Assembly (NCBI GenBank): GCA_014377145.1
Contig: JACMQE010000008.1
Location: 1-9,540 of the forward strand
Length of the DNA stretch: 9,540 bases
Direction: 5' to 3'
Source: Glaciimonas sp.
Lineage (GTDB): Bacteria > Pseudomonadota > Gammaproteobacteria > Burkholderiales > Burkholderiaceae
Positions 1 through 6,657 of this stretch are shown in pieces. The translations under genes and the position numbers were made by a program. Positions within the stretch are counted from its first letter, which is position 1; every line of letters begins with the position of its first letter. The notes beneath the pieces are model-generated. The model searched no databases, had not been told where the DNA came from, and saw only the letters and a program-made list of their open reading frames with translations.

Positions 1-198
1 AATATTCCCTCGCAAGTAATAAAGCAGAAACGCGCAGCCTGCGACGCTCATCGACTTGCTAAATTCACGGAGCGCTGGTGCCTGCTCGGGCATTGAGCCT
101 GCCGTAGTGAAAGAGACCATTGCCATCAGAAACGATAACAGGCAAATCGAAAACAGTAGCGTCACCGGATCCAGCAGGGGAAAGGCGGTGAAATGCAC
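1..198 (-). CDS. Membrane protein N-terminus, probable diguanylate cyclase (GGDEF) family, partial at left edge
   Basis: The minus strand is open from position 198 to the window edge (66 codons, no stop). I place the start at a GTG (196-198) because a strong Shine-Dalgarno, GAAGGAG, lies at 204-210 with 5 nt spacing. The protein begins VHFTAFPLLDPVTLLFSICL, has a hydrophobic helix over about residues 13-31, then a polar loop with MPEQAPALREF, then a second hydrophobic stretch with AGCAFLLYYLRG. This arrangement (LDPVTLL start, short loop, second helix ending near LRG) resembles the multi-pass membrane N-termini of many betaproteobacterial GGDEF proteins, which make cyclic di-GMP. The catalytic GGDEF domain would lie outside the window, so the enzyme assignment is inference from the N-terminus alone. 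It could be another membrane sensor with the same N-terminal module. The strong RBS and uninterrupted frame suggest a live gene. Confidence 0.6.
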   Translation of the reverse strand, partial: MHFTAFPLLDPVTLLFSICLLSFLMAMVSFTTAGSMPEQAPALREFSKSMSVAGCAFLLYYLRGNI

Positions 199-608
199 GG
201 TATCTCCTTCCAGAAAAGCATTAGGGAATGCCGTGCGACGCGAGAGCAAGCACCCCACGTCGTTCAGGCGCAATCATAAAAAAGGCGCTGTCAGAAAACT
301 CAGGCCCCGTGTAGTGCCCGCAATCCTGCGGTTTCACGAATCACCCGGAATACTAATAACTATCCGTGGCGCCTGATCAACCGGCAAATTCTACTTTAAG
401 TAGTTATATGATGTTGCTTTATCGTATTAGAACGTTTAATCATTTTCCGGATTTCTGGCTTTTATTGGCCTGTCATAGTGAGTAAGGTTCAGGTGATACC
501 AGACGAATAATATTTATTTTGATGGGTCTGAAATCAGCGTTTGGGGTGCGGTGGAGCGCTTATGCTCTGCTCACCATCAACATCCCCTCGCCCTCAAATT
601 TCGCCTAT
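199..608. other. Intergenic region between the membrane-protein start and LuxR regulator 1
   Basis: I see no convincing gene in these 410 bases. A plus-strand open frame over 56-376 is the shadow of the membrane-protein gene and its leader. Three small structures can be seen. A hairpin GCATT-AGGG-AATGC (218-231) lies just upstream of the Shine-Dalgarno of the membrane-protein gene, in its probable leader. A 13-nt palindrome, CTACTT-T-AAGTAG (391-403), could be an operator. An imperfect hairpin at 550-575 (GGTG/CACC outer and GAGC/GCTC inner arms) lies 34 nt past the stop of LuxR 1 on its strand but lacks a U-tract. The upstream promoter of the membrane-protein gene must lie here, but I cannot pick a clear -35/-10 pair. 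Confidence 0.4.
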
Positions 609-1319
609 TTATAACAATCCAAGCATTGCGGCTTTTACTACGGCCTGAATTTTATTAACGGCATTTAATTTTTCGATTGCATTATTAATGTGGAAATTAA
701 CGGTACTGACCGAAATAATCAAAATACGTCCTATTTCATACGACGTTTTTCCATCCGCGGTCCAGCGCATCACTTCTCTTTCTCGCAAAGTCAGGTGAGC
801 AAGCGACTCCGGAAACTCTTTCGGTAGTATCAGATCGGTCATGCCAAGAAGAAGAAGTTGAGAAATATGCTGCATTCTTGCCAGATGTCTGTCCAATTCG
901 TCCGCGTCCACGTCCTCGACACTTCTTGAAAGAGAAACCATCCCGATGGTCCCGCGTGTGTCCCGCGCCGGTTGCGCCCATCCGTAATTCAAGCCGTGCT
1001 CACGGGCGTCTTCCCACATTTCAGGGGCGGCAACGAATGTTTTTTCATTCCATAAGATAGGCGCTACGGAGGACAGTCCATGACGCACTGTCGGGTCAAC
1101 GGATAAATAATTTTTACTCTGATAAATCAGCCACCATTTTTCGGGGTAATTATTATGAACAATAAATTTCGGGTTATTTAACGGCAATGGCAACGCCATC
1201 CCGAAACTGCAGTATTCAAAACCGATTTCAGTTGCCCTGGCGGAAAAATAGTCAAAAAATTCTTGCTCGCTTAATTTTTTTGAGAGCGTATGAAAATCAT
1301 CCTCTTTCCACTTCTCCAT
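609..1319 (-). CDS. LuxR-family regulator 1 with autoinducer-binding and HTH domains (LuxR solo)
   Basis: This is a 236-aa quorum-sensing type regulator of normal family length. The start is ATG at 1317-1319 with GAGGA 4 nt upstream. Residues about 20-165 form the autoinducer-binding domain. The residues that contact acyl-homoserine lactones in the family are present: W62 and Y66 in KWWLIY, D75 and P76 in SVDPTV, and W90 in PILWNE. Residues about 172-236 are the LuxR/GerE helix-turn-helix, with LREREVMRWTADGKTSYEIG and the recognition-helix segment STVNFHINNAIEKL. No luxI-type gene is visible, so it may answer an acyl-homoserine lactone made elsewhere or by neighbours. Regulator 3 at 8350-9060 is a paralogue at roughly 80% identity by eye, with nearly the same sequence around the start codon. 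The ligand is unknown. The domain assignment is firm. Confidence 0.93.
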   Translation of the reverse strand: MEKWKEDDFHTLSKKLSEQEFFDYFSARATEIGFEYCSFGMALPLPLNNPKFIVHNNYPEKWWLIYQSKNYLSVDPTVRHGLSSVAPILWNEKTFVAAPEMWEDAREHGLNYGWAQPARDTRGTIGMVSLSRSVEDVDADELDRHLARMQHISQLLLLGMTDLILPKEFPESLAHLTLREREVMRWTADGKTSYEIGRILIISVSTVNFHINNAIEKLNAVNKIQAVVKAAMLGLL

Positions 1320-1335
1320 CAGTTCCTCAGCTCAT
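609..1335. repeat. Diverged duplication unit, copy 1 (partner 8350-9076)
   Basis: The whole regulator 1 gene plus about 15-20 bp before its ATG (a shared AGTTCCTCAG-CTCATAA type leader) is repeated, in the same orientation, at 8350-9076. Beyond those limits the flanks differ. The copies have diverged substantially, so this is an old duplication or two separate acquisitions of related genes, not a recent tandem repeat. Confidence 0.7.
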
Positions 1336-1358
1336 AAAAAAGATAATTAAACTTAATC

Positions 1359-1402
1359 AATCAATTGATTTAATTGTATCTTGAATAATGCTTATTTACC
1401 AA
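1359..1402 (-). promoter_or_regulatory. Candidate promoter and palindromic operator of LuxR regulator 1
   Basis: On the minus strand a TTGGTA (1397-1402) is followed after 18 nt by TACAAT (1373-1378), a plausible -35/-10 pair. Three bases further downstream, about where transcription would start, lies a perfect 12-bp palindrome AATCAATTGATT (1359-1370), roughly 40 bp before the ATG. It does not match a classical lux box and the region is AT-rich, so chance is possible. Its place at the start site would suit a repressor or autoregulatory site. Confidence 0.35.
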
Positions 1403-1663
1403 CAAACCTGAAGTATATTTTTATTTAATACCAATAACTAAAATACTACTATTGCGCTGACCTGCTGCGATATCCCGCCTGGCTATTCCCTATGTCAAGA
1501 CGCAGTACCTCCTCTGTTAATGCCTACCTGACAACTTTAGCAGTACGACCCGAAACAAGACCACGCTCTAATAGCGACGTCGGGTTGCACGCCAGCCCGA
1601 TGATTCCCACCGAACTTCCGGCGGGTCGATATGCACGCCATATTTCACGGAGCTGTCAATTCA
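1403..1663. other. Intergenic region upstream of the DUF2917-like gene
   Basis: I recognise no gene here; a plus-strand open frame at 1492-1710 looks non-coding. A stem-loop CGGGTTG-CACGC-CAGCCCG (1581-1599, 7 bp with one G-U pair) lies about 65 nt before the ATG at 1664 and could be part of the leader of the DUF2917-like gene. I found no convincing promoter for that gene. Confidence 0.3.
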
Positions 1664-1999
1664 ATGATCACGATCGCCATCCTTCAGGGACAGATAGAGC
1701 GCATCACTAGCGTAAAAAGCACGATCAGTTGTACCGATGGAAAGGTCTGGGTCACGCAAGATGGATTTCTTGAGGACACGATTCTTCACAAAGGCGAATC
1801 GCTGATCATCAAGACAACAGGATTAACACTCGTCAATGCGATTGTGGACGCAGTTATCCAAGTTGCGAACGCTGTCCCCGAGAGCATCCGGACACGGTCC
1901 GCGCCTGAGTCAACCGTCACGGCACCCACCGCGATCGCCACACCGTCGGCATCAAGCTGGCTCCTCAGCGAACCGCTTAACCACACCGTCATCCATTAA
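1664..1999 (+). CDS. DUF2917-like small protein
   Basis: This 111-aa protein has a compact predicted beta-rich core over residues about 1-75. It contains the family-like pattern of an ILQGQIERI strand, then TDGKVWVTQDG (about 24-34), then EDTILHKGESLII, then a hydrophobic LVNAIVDAVIQV. The order of a VW[LV]T-type strand followed by D-x-x-L-x-x-GE is typical of DUF2917 proteins, which are common in Betaproteobacteria and have no established function. The C-terminal part (about 80-111) is Ser/Thr/Ala/Pro-rich and looks disordered. I prefer ATG 1664 because GGAG lies at 1649-1652 (11 nt spacing, rather long) and the domain starts there. An in-frame ATG at 1631 would add 11 residues. The stop is 9 nt before the next ATG, so it is probably cotranscribed with the small membrane protein downstream. 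Confidence 0.6.
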   Translation: MITIAILQGQIERITSVKSTISCTDGKVWVTQDGFLEDTILHKGESLIIKTTGLTLVNAIVDAVIQVANAVPESIRTRSAPESTVTAPTAIATPSASSWLLSEPLNHTVIH

Positions 2000-2008
2000 G
2001 AGAACGCC

Positions 2009-2266
2009 ATGAAATCAAGCTCCGTAGCAATGAAGATGACGCTCGTCGCCATGATCACGCTCCTCTCCGCCTTGCTTTGTCGCGAGTATCTCCGCTTGCC
2101 TGATTCGGGCAGCAAGCCGGGAGCTAGCACTCACCCTGTCGAAGTGACGAATGTCAGACCAGCTGCCTCGCCAAGCAGAGCGAGCGACATCAGCCCGACT
2201 GCACTTTACGGCTCCCCAAGTAGCGGCATTGGTGCTGATGAAGCATCGCAACCACAGGCATTCTGA
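2009..2266 (+). CDS. Small membrane-anchored protein with SPTALYG motif (copy A)
   Basis: I do not recognise a named family. The 85-aa product begins MKSSSVAMKM, then has a hydrophobic segment over about residues 9-24 (LVAMITLLSALL) that would act as an anchor or signal. The rest is Pro/Ser/Ala-rich and probably extended outside the membrane. Near the end are ISPTALYGSP (about 61-70) and the C-terminus QPQAF. The same pattern recurs in the gene at 5439-5711 (NSPTAIYGRP and C-terminus QPEAY), so the two appear to be paralogues. The ATG is preceded by AAGAGAA and lies 9 nt after the DUF2917-like stop, suggesting one operon. A lipobox is not evident: the one cysteine is followed by RE, so it is unlikely to be a lipoprotein. 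Function unknown. Confidence 0.6.
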   Translation: MKSSSVAMKMTLVAMITLLSALLCREYLRLPDSGSKPGASTHPVEVTNVRPAASPSRASDISPTALYGSPSSGIGADEASQPQAF

Positions 2267-2330
2267 AGACGCAGTTTTAATCACGTGCGACTACCTTGGC
2301 GGGGTGGTATCAACAGCGCACGGTCTTTAG

Positions 2331-2709
2331 CTTATTCTGGCTAACGTCGCTATTGTCAATTTCTCCGGCAGCGTCGGCAAAACCACTGTTGCGGGGCAAT
2401 TGTTCAAACCCCGTAGGAGTGATGCACCGATTTTTTCTATTGAGTCGATTAACTCCGGTGCCGACACGGACAGCCTTGATGTGGGAAAAAATTTGGTGAA
2501 TTAGTCGATGAGTTAATACATCTGGATTCCGCCATTATTGACCTTGGTGGATCCAATATTGAGGATTTCTTGAAACTGCTGCAGCAATATGACGGCTCTC
2601 ATGAAGAATTCGATTTCTTCGTGATGCCGGTCGTCATAGAAAAAAAGTCCTGGCAGATACCGTTAACACCATCAGGTCGCTACAACAGCCCGGTATTGGA
2701 ACAAAGTAA
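2331..2709 (+). pseudogene. stbB: StbB-like plasmid partition P-loop ATPase, truncated and frameshifted
   Basis: Three consecutive reading frames give one continuous match to plasmid StbB proteins. From 2343: NVAIVNFSGSVGKTTVAGQL (a ParA-like Walker A, SGSVGKTT) and then IFSIESINSGADTD. The frame shifts in the A-run 2486-2491, giving FGELVDELIHLDSAIIDLGG (2492 on) and then GSHEEFDFFVMPVV. It shifts again in the A-run at 2640-2646, giving KVLADTVNTIRSLQQ up to the TAA at 2707. The order of Walker A, the SAIIDLGGSNIEDF segment and the GSHEEFD motif is that of StbB, which supports segregation of low-copy plasmids. The usual start (M-K-x-AVINFSG) is lost, with a TAG at 2328, and only about 126 of the roughly 230 expected residues remain. 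Both frameshifts lie in A homopolymers, so a sequencing error in one of them cannot be excluded, but the missing ends make it a true remnant. Confidence 0.7.
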
Positions 2710-3382
2710 TCATCCGGAAACGCGCGAATCCTAGCTGCGTTGCGCAACGACCGAAGGATAGAGCAAACGTGACCTTGAACAATAAATCAAGGGAGCACTG
2801 TTTGAACGCACCTTGCTCGCACCCGCAAGCGTGTCTCATGACTTGACTCAACAACACCCGAACGCCATCAGCGTCTTCAAAGACACCAATCGGGTGGAAT
2901 TCCTCGACCGACCCGAAGGGCATAGTGAATTAGATCTCCATCCCGGTCTACTACACAGCTTGAAGGACTTTCTGAATGAAACGGGGTGCGATTTTTGTTT
3001 TGTGGAAACAGAATGTCTCCCACAAGTTGGGGGCCGCGATTTTGCGCTTGACCTGTATTTCTTTCATCGCGGATTGAATTGCCTCGTTGCCGTCGATTTG
3101 AAAGTCGGTCGCTTTGAACCTGAATATCTTGGCAAATTATCGTTTTATCTTAAAGCGCTGGATCGTGATGAACGAAAGTCACACGAAAATCCGGCAATTG
3201 GCGTGTTGCTGTGCGCGAGCAAGGATGATGATGTCGTTGAATATGCATTGAGTCGGACAGCATCGCCCGCACTGATTGCCCAATATCAGACGCAACTGCC
3301 GGATCGCAAAATACTGCAAGCCAAATTGCATGAGCTTTACGCGCAATCCGAGCCCGGTTTGTCGGTGCCAGCGCCGGATTGA
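2705..3382 (+). pseudogene. YhcG/DUF1016-family PD-(D/E)XK nuclease, 5'-truncated with nonsense codons
   Basis: Frame 2705-3382 aligns from memory with the second half of the YhcG (DUF1016, PDDEXK) family. It opens HPETRES-stop-LRCATTEG-stop-SKRDLEQ-stop-IKGALFERTLLAP, where the stops (TAG 2732, TAG 2759, TAA 2783) replace residues expected to be Y, W and Q. After that, 199 codons are open: VFKDTNRVEFL, then QVGGRDFALDLYFFHRGLNC, VAVDLKVGRFEPEYLGKLSF, ENPAIGVLLCASKDDDVVEY and ALIAQYQTQLPDRKILQAKL. The nuclease-core acidic residue (LDL) and the D-x-K of VDLKVG (usually E-x-K) are kept. The first half of the protein (DUF1016_N, about 150 aa) is missing, and the 5' end abuts the StbB remnant. 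No in-frame ATG exists in the long open part; only TTG 2813 or other weak codons could start it. Family members are linked to DNA protection and prophage or toxin-antitoxin roles. This copy is probably dead. Confidence 0.75.
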
Positions 3383-4357
3383 TGTTCTGAATCCTAACCG
3401 GAGTAATTTGTTCACTGCGGTGAAAGAAAGCACTGTATGGAGTAGTTTTCTCGGTTATTGCATGCGCCGATTAACGTGTAACTGATGACATCTGCTTTTG
3501 AATAAAGTTAATTACTTTCAAGTATTTTATTCGACACAACAAAATTATGCGAAGCTTTTATGTCACAGCTAAATTAGAACGTCCCAATCGGCGGTGCGGC
3601 GCAAAAGTTGGACATTTGGATCTAGCTCTAACAGACCTATGTCCAGCAAAGCACTCGCTCCACTGCACCTGCCCCCCCAAATTCGATGTTTGCAAAATAG
3701 AAATATTTATTGAATTTTAGTCACTTTATGTGAAATACTAGGAATTAGAAAAGTTAAGCAGCTTTAACAAAAATTGCTTGGGCGGTGTTTTCCAGTCACA
3801 CCAGAAATCTCCTGACGGCTGAAGTATTAAACTGACGATTTTTTGATAAACCAAATTTAAATACAAGATATAAAATAGAAACCTTAAAAAACAGCCATTA
3901 GTTCGATATTTATCGTGATGGCTCCAGTCGCGCATGCGATGCCGTCTATGATAATTCCTTTAATTATGGTGCTGGAGACCGTGCATTCAGTACGACATGT
4001 GCAGACTCAGCTAATAGGCCAGATAGATATGCGGCATAGCAATTAAGTCTTTTATCTACAACGGCAATCAAATCTGACAGGTTTGCCATAATTAGATCTT
4101 TTACAACAGCAGCGAATTGGCAAATACTGGTTGCTACAGATAATGGGTAACACAAAGAATATTGCTGGCTTCTGGGTTGAGTTACATAGTAGCGAACTCA
4201 GCGTCCGGCGGTGGGATTAAGGAACTTTTCAATATTGGTTCAGTATCTTTAGTCGGGCAGTTTATGCAATTCCAGGTGGTCAGAACAGACTGATGACTTC
4301 ATTATAAGAACGAAATAAAAACAACACTATTATATTATTATAAATTACAAGGATATC
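3383..4357. other. Long region without a recognisable gene between the nuclease remnant and the PEP-CTERM gene
   Basis: Nothing here can be named. It contains a C7 run near 3670, a widely spaced TGGACA/TGTCCA inverted repeat (3609-3614 and 3640-3645), and AT-rich sequence after 3690. Two plus-strand stretches look somewhat coding in composition. One is 3902-4036 (45 codons, containing DGSSRACDAVYDNSFNYGAG), followed after one TAG by 36 more codons. The other is 4144-4290 (49 codons, containing LASGLSYIVANSASGGGIKE). They are in different frames and may be a decayed gene, but I cannot match them to any family. Minus-strand open frames at 3738-3935 and 3964-4155 lack convincing starts. The last 40 bases (AT-rich, with AAGGA at 4349-4353) are the leader of the PEP-CTERM gene. 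Confidence 0.35.
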
Positions 4358-4966
4358 ATGAAGTTTTCATTTAATTTTAAGACACCAATAGTCATATTAG
4401 GTATTGCTCTAGGTTTTTCCAGTGGTGTGGCTAATGCTATAACGTTTATGACTCCAGCATCGGCAGTATAAGCTGTTACCCAGACTGGCAGCAGTAAATG
4501 GAATTATCAATTCACGGTGACCAATTCCGGATTTTTTAACTCGATAAATCAATTTGATCTGCCATACTTTCCTGATGCGGGTATTGCAAATATCTCTAGT
4601 CCAACCGGTTGGACTATCTCAGTAGGTCAATCTTTTAACTTGGCACCAATGAGTTTAGTTTCTTTTGGCGCTACAAATGCAATTGCCTGGTCGACTAATT
4701 CTAATTCCGTGTCCACATCTGAGCGTCTCTCGAGTTTTAGTTTTACTTCTTCTTATGCACCGGTTTATGGACCTTATGCTTTAGGCTTTTCTGACGGATA
4801 TTCTTTCATTGGTGACCCAGGAATTCCAGGATCTCCACTAGCTAAGGCAGCGGGTTTTACGACATCCTATCCTGTAGCCGCAGTCCCAGAACCTGAAAAC
4901 TACGGCATGATGCTTGGTGGCCTTGCGTTGATATGCTTCATGGTTCGTCGCAAGAAATCAGCTTAA
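4358..4966 (+). pseudogene. PEP-CTERM sorting-domain surface protein, interrupted by one TAA
   Basis: The reading frame starts at ATG 4358 with AAGGA 4 nt upstream. It encodes a classic signal peptide (MKFSFNFKTPIVILGIALGF then SSGVANA, cleavage likely after ANA, residue 27). Codon 38 (4469-4471) is TAA, and then the same frame runs without interruption to 4966. The body is a Ser/Asn/Phe-rich beta-type exoprotein. The C-terminus is a textbook PEP-CTERM tail starting at about residue 176: VPEPENYGMM, a hydrophobic helix LGGLALICFM and the basic end VRRKKSA. Such proteins are exported and processed by exosortase at the cell envelope, often with exopolysaccharide. No exosortase is in this window. 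A single substitution (for example CAA or GAA to TAA) would explain the break, so this is either a very recent pseudogene, a sequencing error or a readthrough case. No good internal start with a signal peptide exists downstream. Confidence 0.8.
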
Positions 4967-4986
4967 GTTTCGGTTCCACTCTCATC

Positions 4987-5017
4987 TCCGCGAAATTTTT
5001 CTGTCACCGTTCGCGGA
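4987..5017 (+). terminator. Hairpin downstream of the PEP-CTERM gene, possible terminator
   Basis: A perfect 8-bp inverted repeat, TCCGCGAA (4987-4994) and TTCGCGGA (5010-5017), encloses a 15-nt loop and begins 20 nt after the stop of the PEP-CTERM gene. It lacks a clear U-tract afterwards, so it could stabilise the transcript or end it inefficiently. Confidence 0.4.
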
Positions 5018-5438
5018 TATTCTCAAAACTCAGCGAAGCGTGTAGAAAATAGTTTTTAGGAGTTTTGCGTTCTAAGGTTGCCGCTTGTGCCGCATAAGGT
5101 CTCAGTTTTCATAATCACAAACGATCGTTTTTGAGGCACAGAATTAGAAATCAAAGATCCCGCGGGGCTGGGTACAGATCCCGGTTGTGGAAGACCACAA
5201 AAAGGCTGAACAAAAACGTCTCTCTTCGTAAGTTGACGGTTGGCACGGATGCTTCCGTCCCCTTTGGGTCGATAGCCCTAGTGCGCGCGCACACAATCAG
5301 GCAGTCGTCGGCTTCACGAAGGATTGCCATCAATCTTGACGTTGATCTGAATTCCGAACTTGTCCAGATCAGGAGGTGGCAAAGGAATTATCCGGCACGG
5401 GTAACCGAGAAGATTTCCAAAAACTAAGTGACCTCGAA
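5018..5438. other. Region without a recognisable gene upstream of small protein B stop
   Basis: A plus-strand frame of 98 codons (5131-5427, TTG start, very Arg-rich) and a 60-codon minus frame (5151-5333) overlap here. Neither matches anything I know, and neither has a good ribosome binding site. Codon use in both looks like non-coding sequence. I see no repeats or RNA genes. Confidence 0.3.
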
Positions 5439-5711
5439 TCAGTATGCTTCGGGTTGCGGTTCGTATACTTGGTTAGCCGGCACTGGGCGTCCATAGATTG
5501 CCGTTGGGCTGTTATCGACGGCCTTTGCTGCGCCCTGCTGGACTGGGACTAATACCGCATCCTCACGCTGTGACATCTTTCCCGTATCGACTCCGCTCGT
5601 AGCAGGCGGCAAGGACTTCGTAGTGCCATGTTTAGCGAGCGCCAAAGCCCCGAAAAGCGCCAGAATTGCAGCGATGACCAGACTTAGAACGTTGATTTGC
5701 GGATTTTTCAT
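5439..5711 (-). CDS. Small membrane-anchored protein with SPTAIYG motif (copy B)
   Basis: This 90-aa protein is not a named family I recognise. It begins MKNPQINVLS and has a strongly hydrophobic segment over about residues 7-26 (LSLVIAAILALFGALALA), followed by a hydrophilic, probably extracytoplasmic tail. NSPTAIYGRP (about 68-77) and the terminal residues EPQPEAY mirror ISPTALYGSP and the C-terminal QPQAF of the gene at 2009-2266, with nearly equal spacing to the C-terminus (23 and 24 residues counted from the S of SPTA). I chose ATG 5711 because it directly precedes the membrane segment and is spaced about 8 nt from an AAAGA-type site. A longer reading from 5792 would add a polar, unlikely N-terminus. 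The gene stands alone on the minus strand, while copy A follows a DUF2917-like gene. Function unknown; an intact, shared motif suggests selection. Confidence 0.6.
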   Translation of the reverse strand: MKNPQINVLSLVIAAILALFGALALAKHGTTKSLPPATSGVDTGKMSQREDAVLVPVQQGAAKAVDNSPTAIYGRPVPANQVYEPQPEAY

Positions 5712-6032
5712 TGGTAAATCTTTCGATGTGGTTAGTTGCAGCGGCTTGCAATCGGAATTGGTCCAACTCGCAATTAACTGCCTACCGCTCACATTAATTA
5801 CGACTGAACTAAATACTAGATGTAGTGATTCGAAGGTCCCTTATTAAAAGTTGTCGAGGAATATAAAACTGACGGCGTTCACCTTGTTGTCGAAAACAGC
5901 CCGGTTTAATCTTATAAAGAAAAATAATAAGAAAAATCATTGCAAAAATAAAACAAGATTCACTACCTTAATTTGGTTTTTATTCGCGGTGCCTGTTACT
6001 TAATTACGAAGTAATCCTTACAAGACACCTTG
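5712..6032. other. Intergenic region between two minus-strand membrane-protein genes
   Basis: No gene can be named. A 26-codon plus-strand stretch (5829-5906, containing LLKVVEEYKTDGVHLVVENS, ending TAA) looks coding in composition but has a stop directly before it and no start, so it may be a gene scrap or chance. A short inverted repeat TTACTT/AAGTAA (5996-6001 and 6009-6014) lies about 20 nt past the stop of the gene ending at 6033. The AT-rich 5910-5985 contains no clear terminator U-tract on the minus strand. Confidence 0.3.
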
Positions 6033-6602
6033 TTAGCCGGCCGCTAAATCATATAAATTTGAATCGATTATTTTTTCGATCAATGGTAAGGACCCGCTTT
6101 CGTGGACCGCATCGAAATCACCGGTTGCAACAACGACGTGATCGCCGATTGATACAGAGTTCTTTAACGGGAGGGGAATAAGCATTTTCTTGATCGCATA
6201 CCCCGAACTCATTTCAACTTCAATAATCATCGAATTAGAAAGAGTTGAACATAGCAATGAAAAAGTTTCGGTGTCTCTCCACTCGCCAGCGCATGCACGG
6301 ACATTTGCAGGAGTATTTGCACGCCATTGATTTACAACAACTCCCTGAATGTGCTGATTGAAAAAGCCGATATCGGTTGTCTCGGCGACGTGCGATCGTC
6401 TGTACTTTCCTTCGTAAGCTGTATAGCGCATCGACTTTCGCAACGGGTCGGCTGAATCATCAACACGTTGCATCGCAAACGGCTTTTCTTGCTTATAAGA
6501 AATGCTGCTGTTGGGTAGCAGATGTGTGGCGATCCAGGCAAGGCTGGAAATTAAAGCGACCATGCAAATAATCGCGGATTTTTTGTGACTAAGAAAAATC
6601 AT
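6033..6602 (-). CDS. Unknown single-pass membrane protein, divergent from LuxR regulator 2
   Basis: The 189-aa product begins MIFLSHKKSAIICMVALISS and has one hydrophobic segment (about residues 10-29, running into WIATHLL) preceded by a positive KK, giving an N-in, C-out anchor. I chose ATG 6602 because AAGGA lies 6 nt upstream; an in-frame TTG at 6626 would add eight residues with no ribosome site. The outer part is mixed polar. A stretch with FFNQHIQGVVVNQWRANTPA (about 80-100) and two cysteines (in RACAGEW and LLCSTL) precede a beta-rich end with SVSIGDHVVVATGDFD and IEKIIDSNLYDL. The two cysteines could form a disulfide outside the cytoplasm. I recognise no family. It is transcribed divergently from LuxR 2 with fewer than 200 bp between the starts, so shared regulation is possible. 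Confidence 0.6.
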   Translation of the reverse strand: MIFLSHKKSAIICMVALISSLAWIATHLLPNSSISYKQEKPFAMQRVDDSADPLRKSMRYTAYEGKYRRSHVAETTDIGFFNQHIQGVVVNQWRANTPANVRACAGEWRDTETFSLLCSTLSNSMIIEVEMSSGYAIKKMLIPLPLKNSVSIGDHVVVATGDFDAVHESGSLPLIEKIIDSNLYDLAAG

Positions 6603-6657
6603 GCATATCCTTTTTTTAGTTACCAATTAGATGCAACCGGAAATGCATGAAAACACG

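Noticed and set aside
56..376. 106-codon plus-strand open frame
   Set aside because: It lies opposite the membrane-protein start and its leader, is very rich in Arg/Ser, has no ribosome site and resembles no protein.
3609..3645. TGGACA/TGTCCA repeat as insertion-sequence ends
   Set aside because: The enclosed 25 bp hold nothing, no transposase lies nearby, and 6-bp arms are expected by chance.
3964..4155. 63-codon minus-strand frame, Leu/Ala-rich
   Set aside because: It starts with TTG and no ribosome site, matches no family and overlaps equally open plus-strand stretches.
5131..5427. 98-codon plus-strand Arg-rich frame
   Set aside because: TTG start, no ribosome site, composition like non-coding sequence, no recognised motif.
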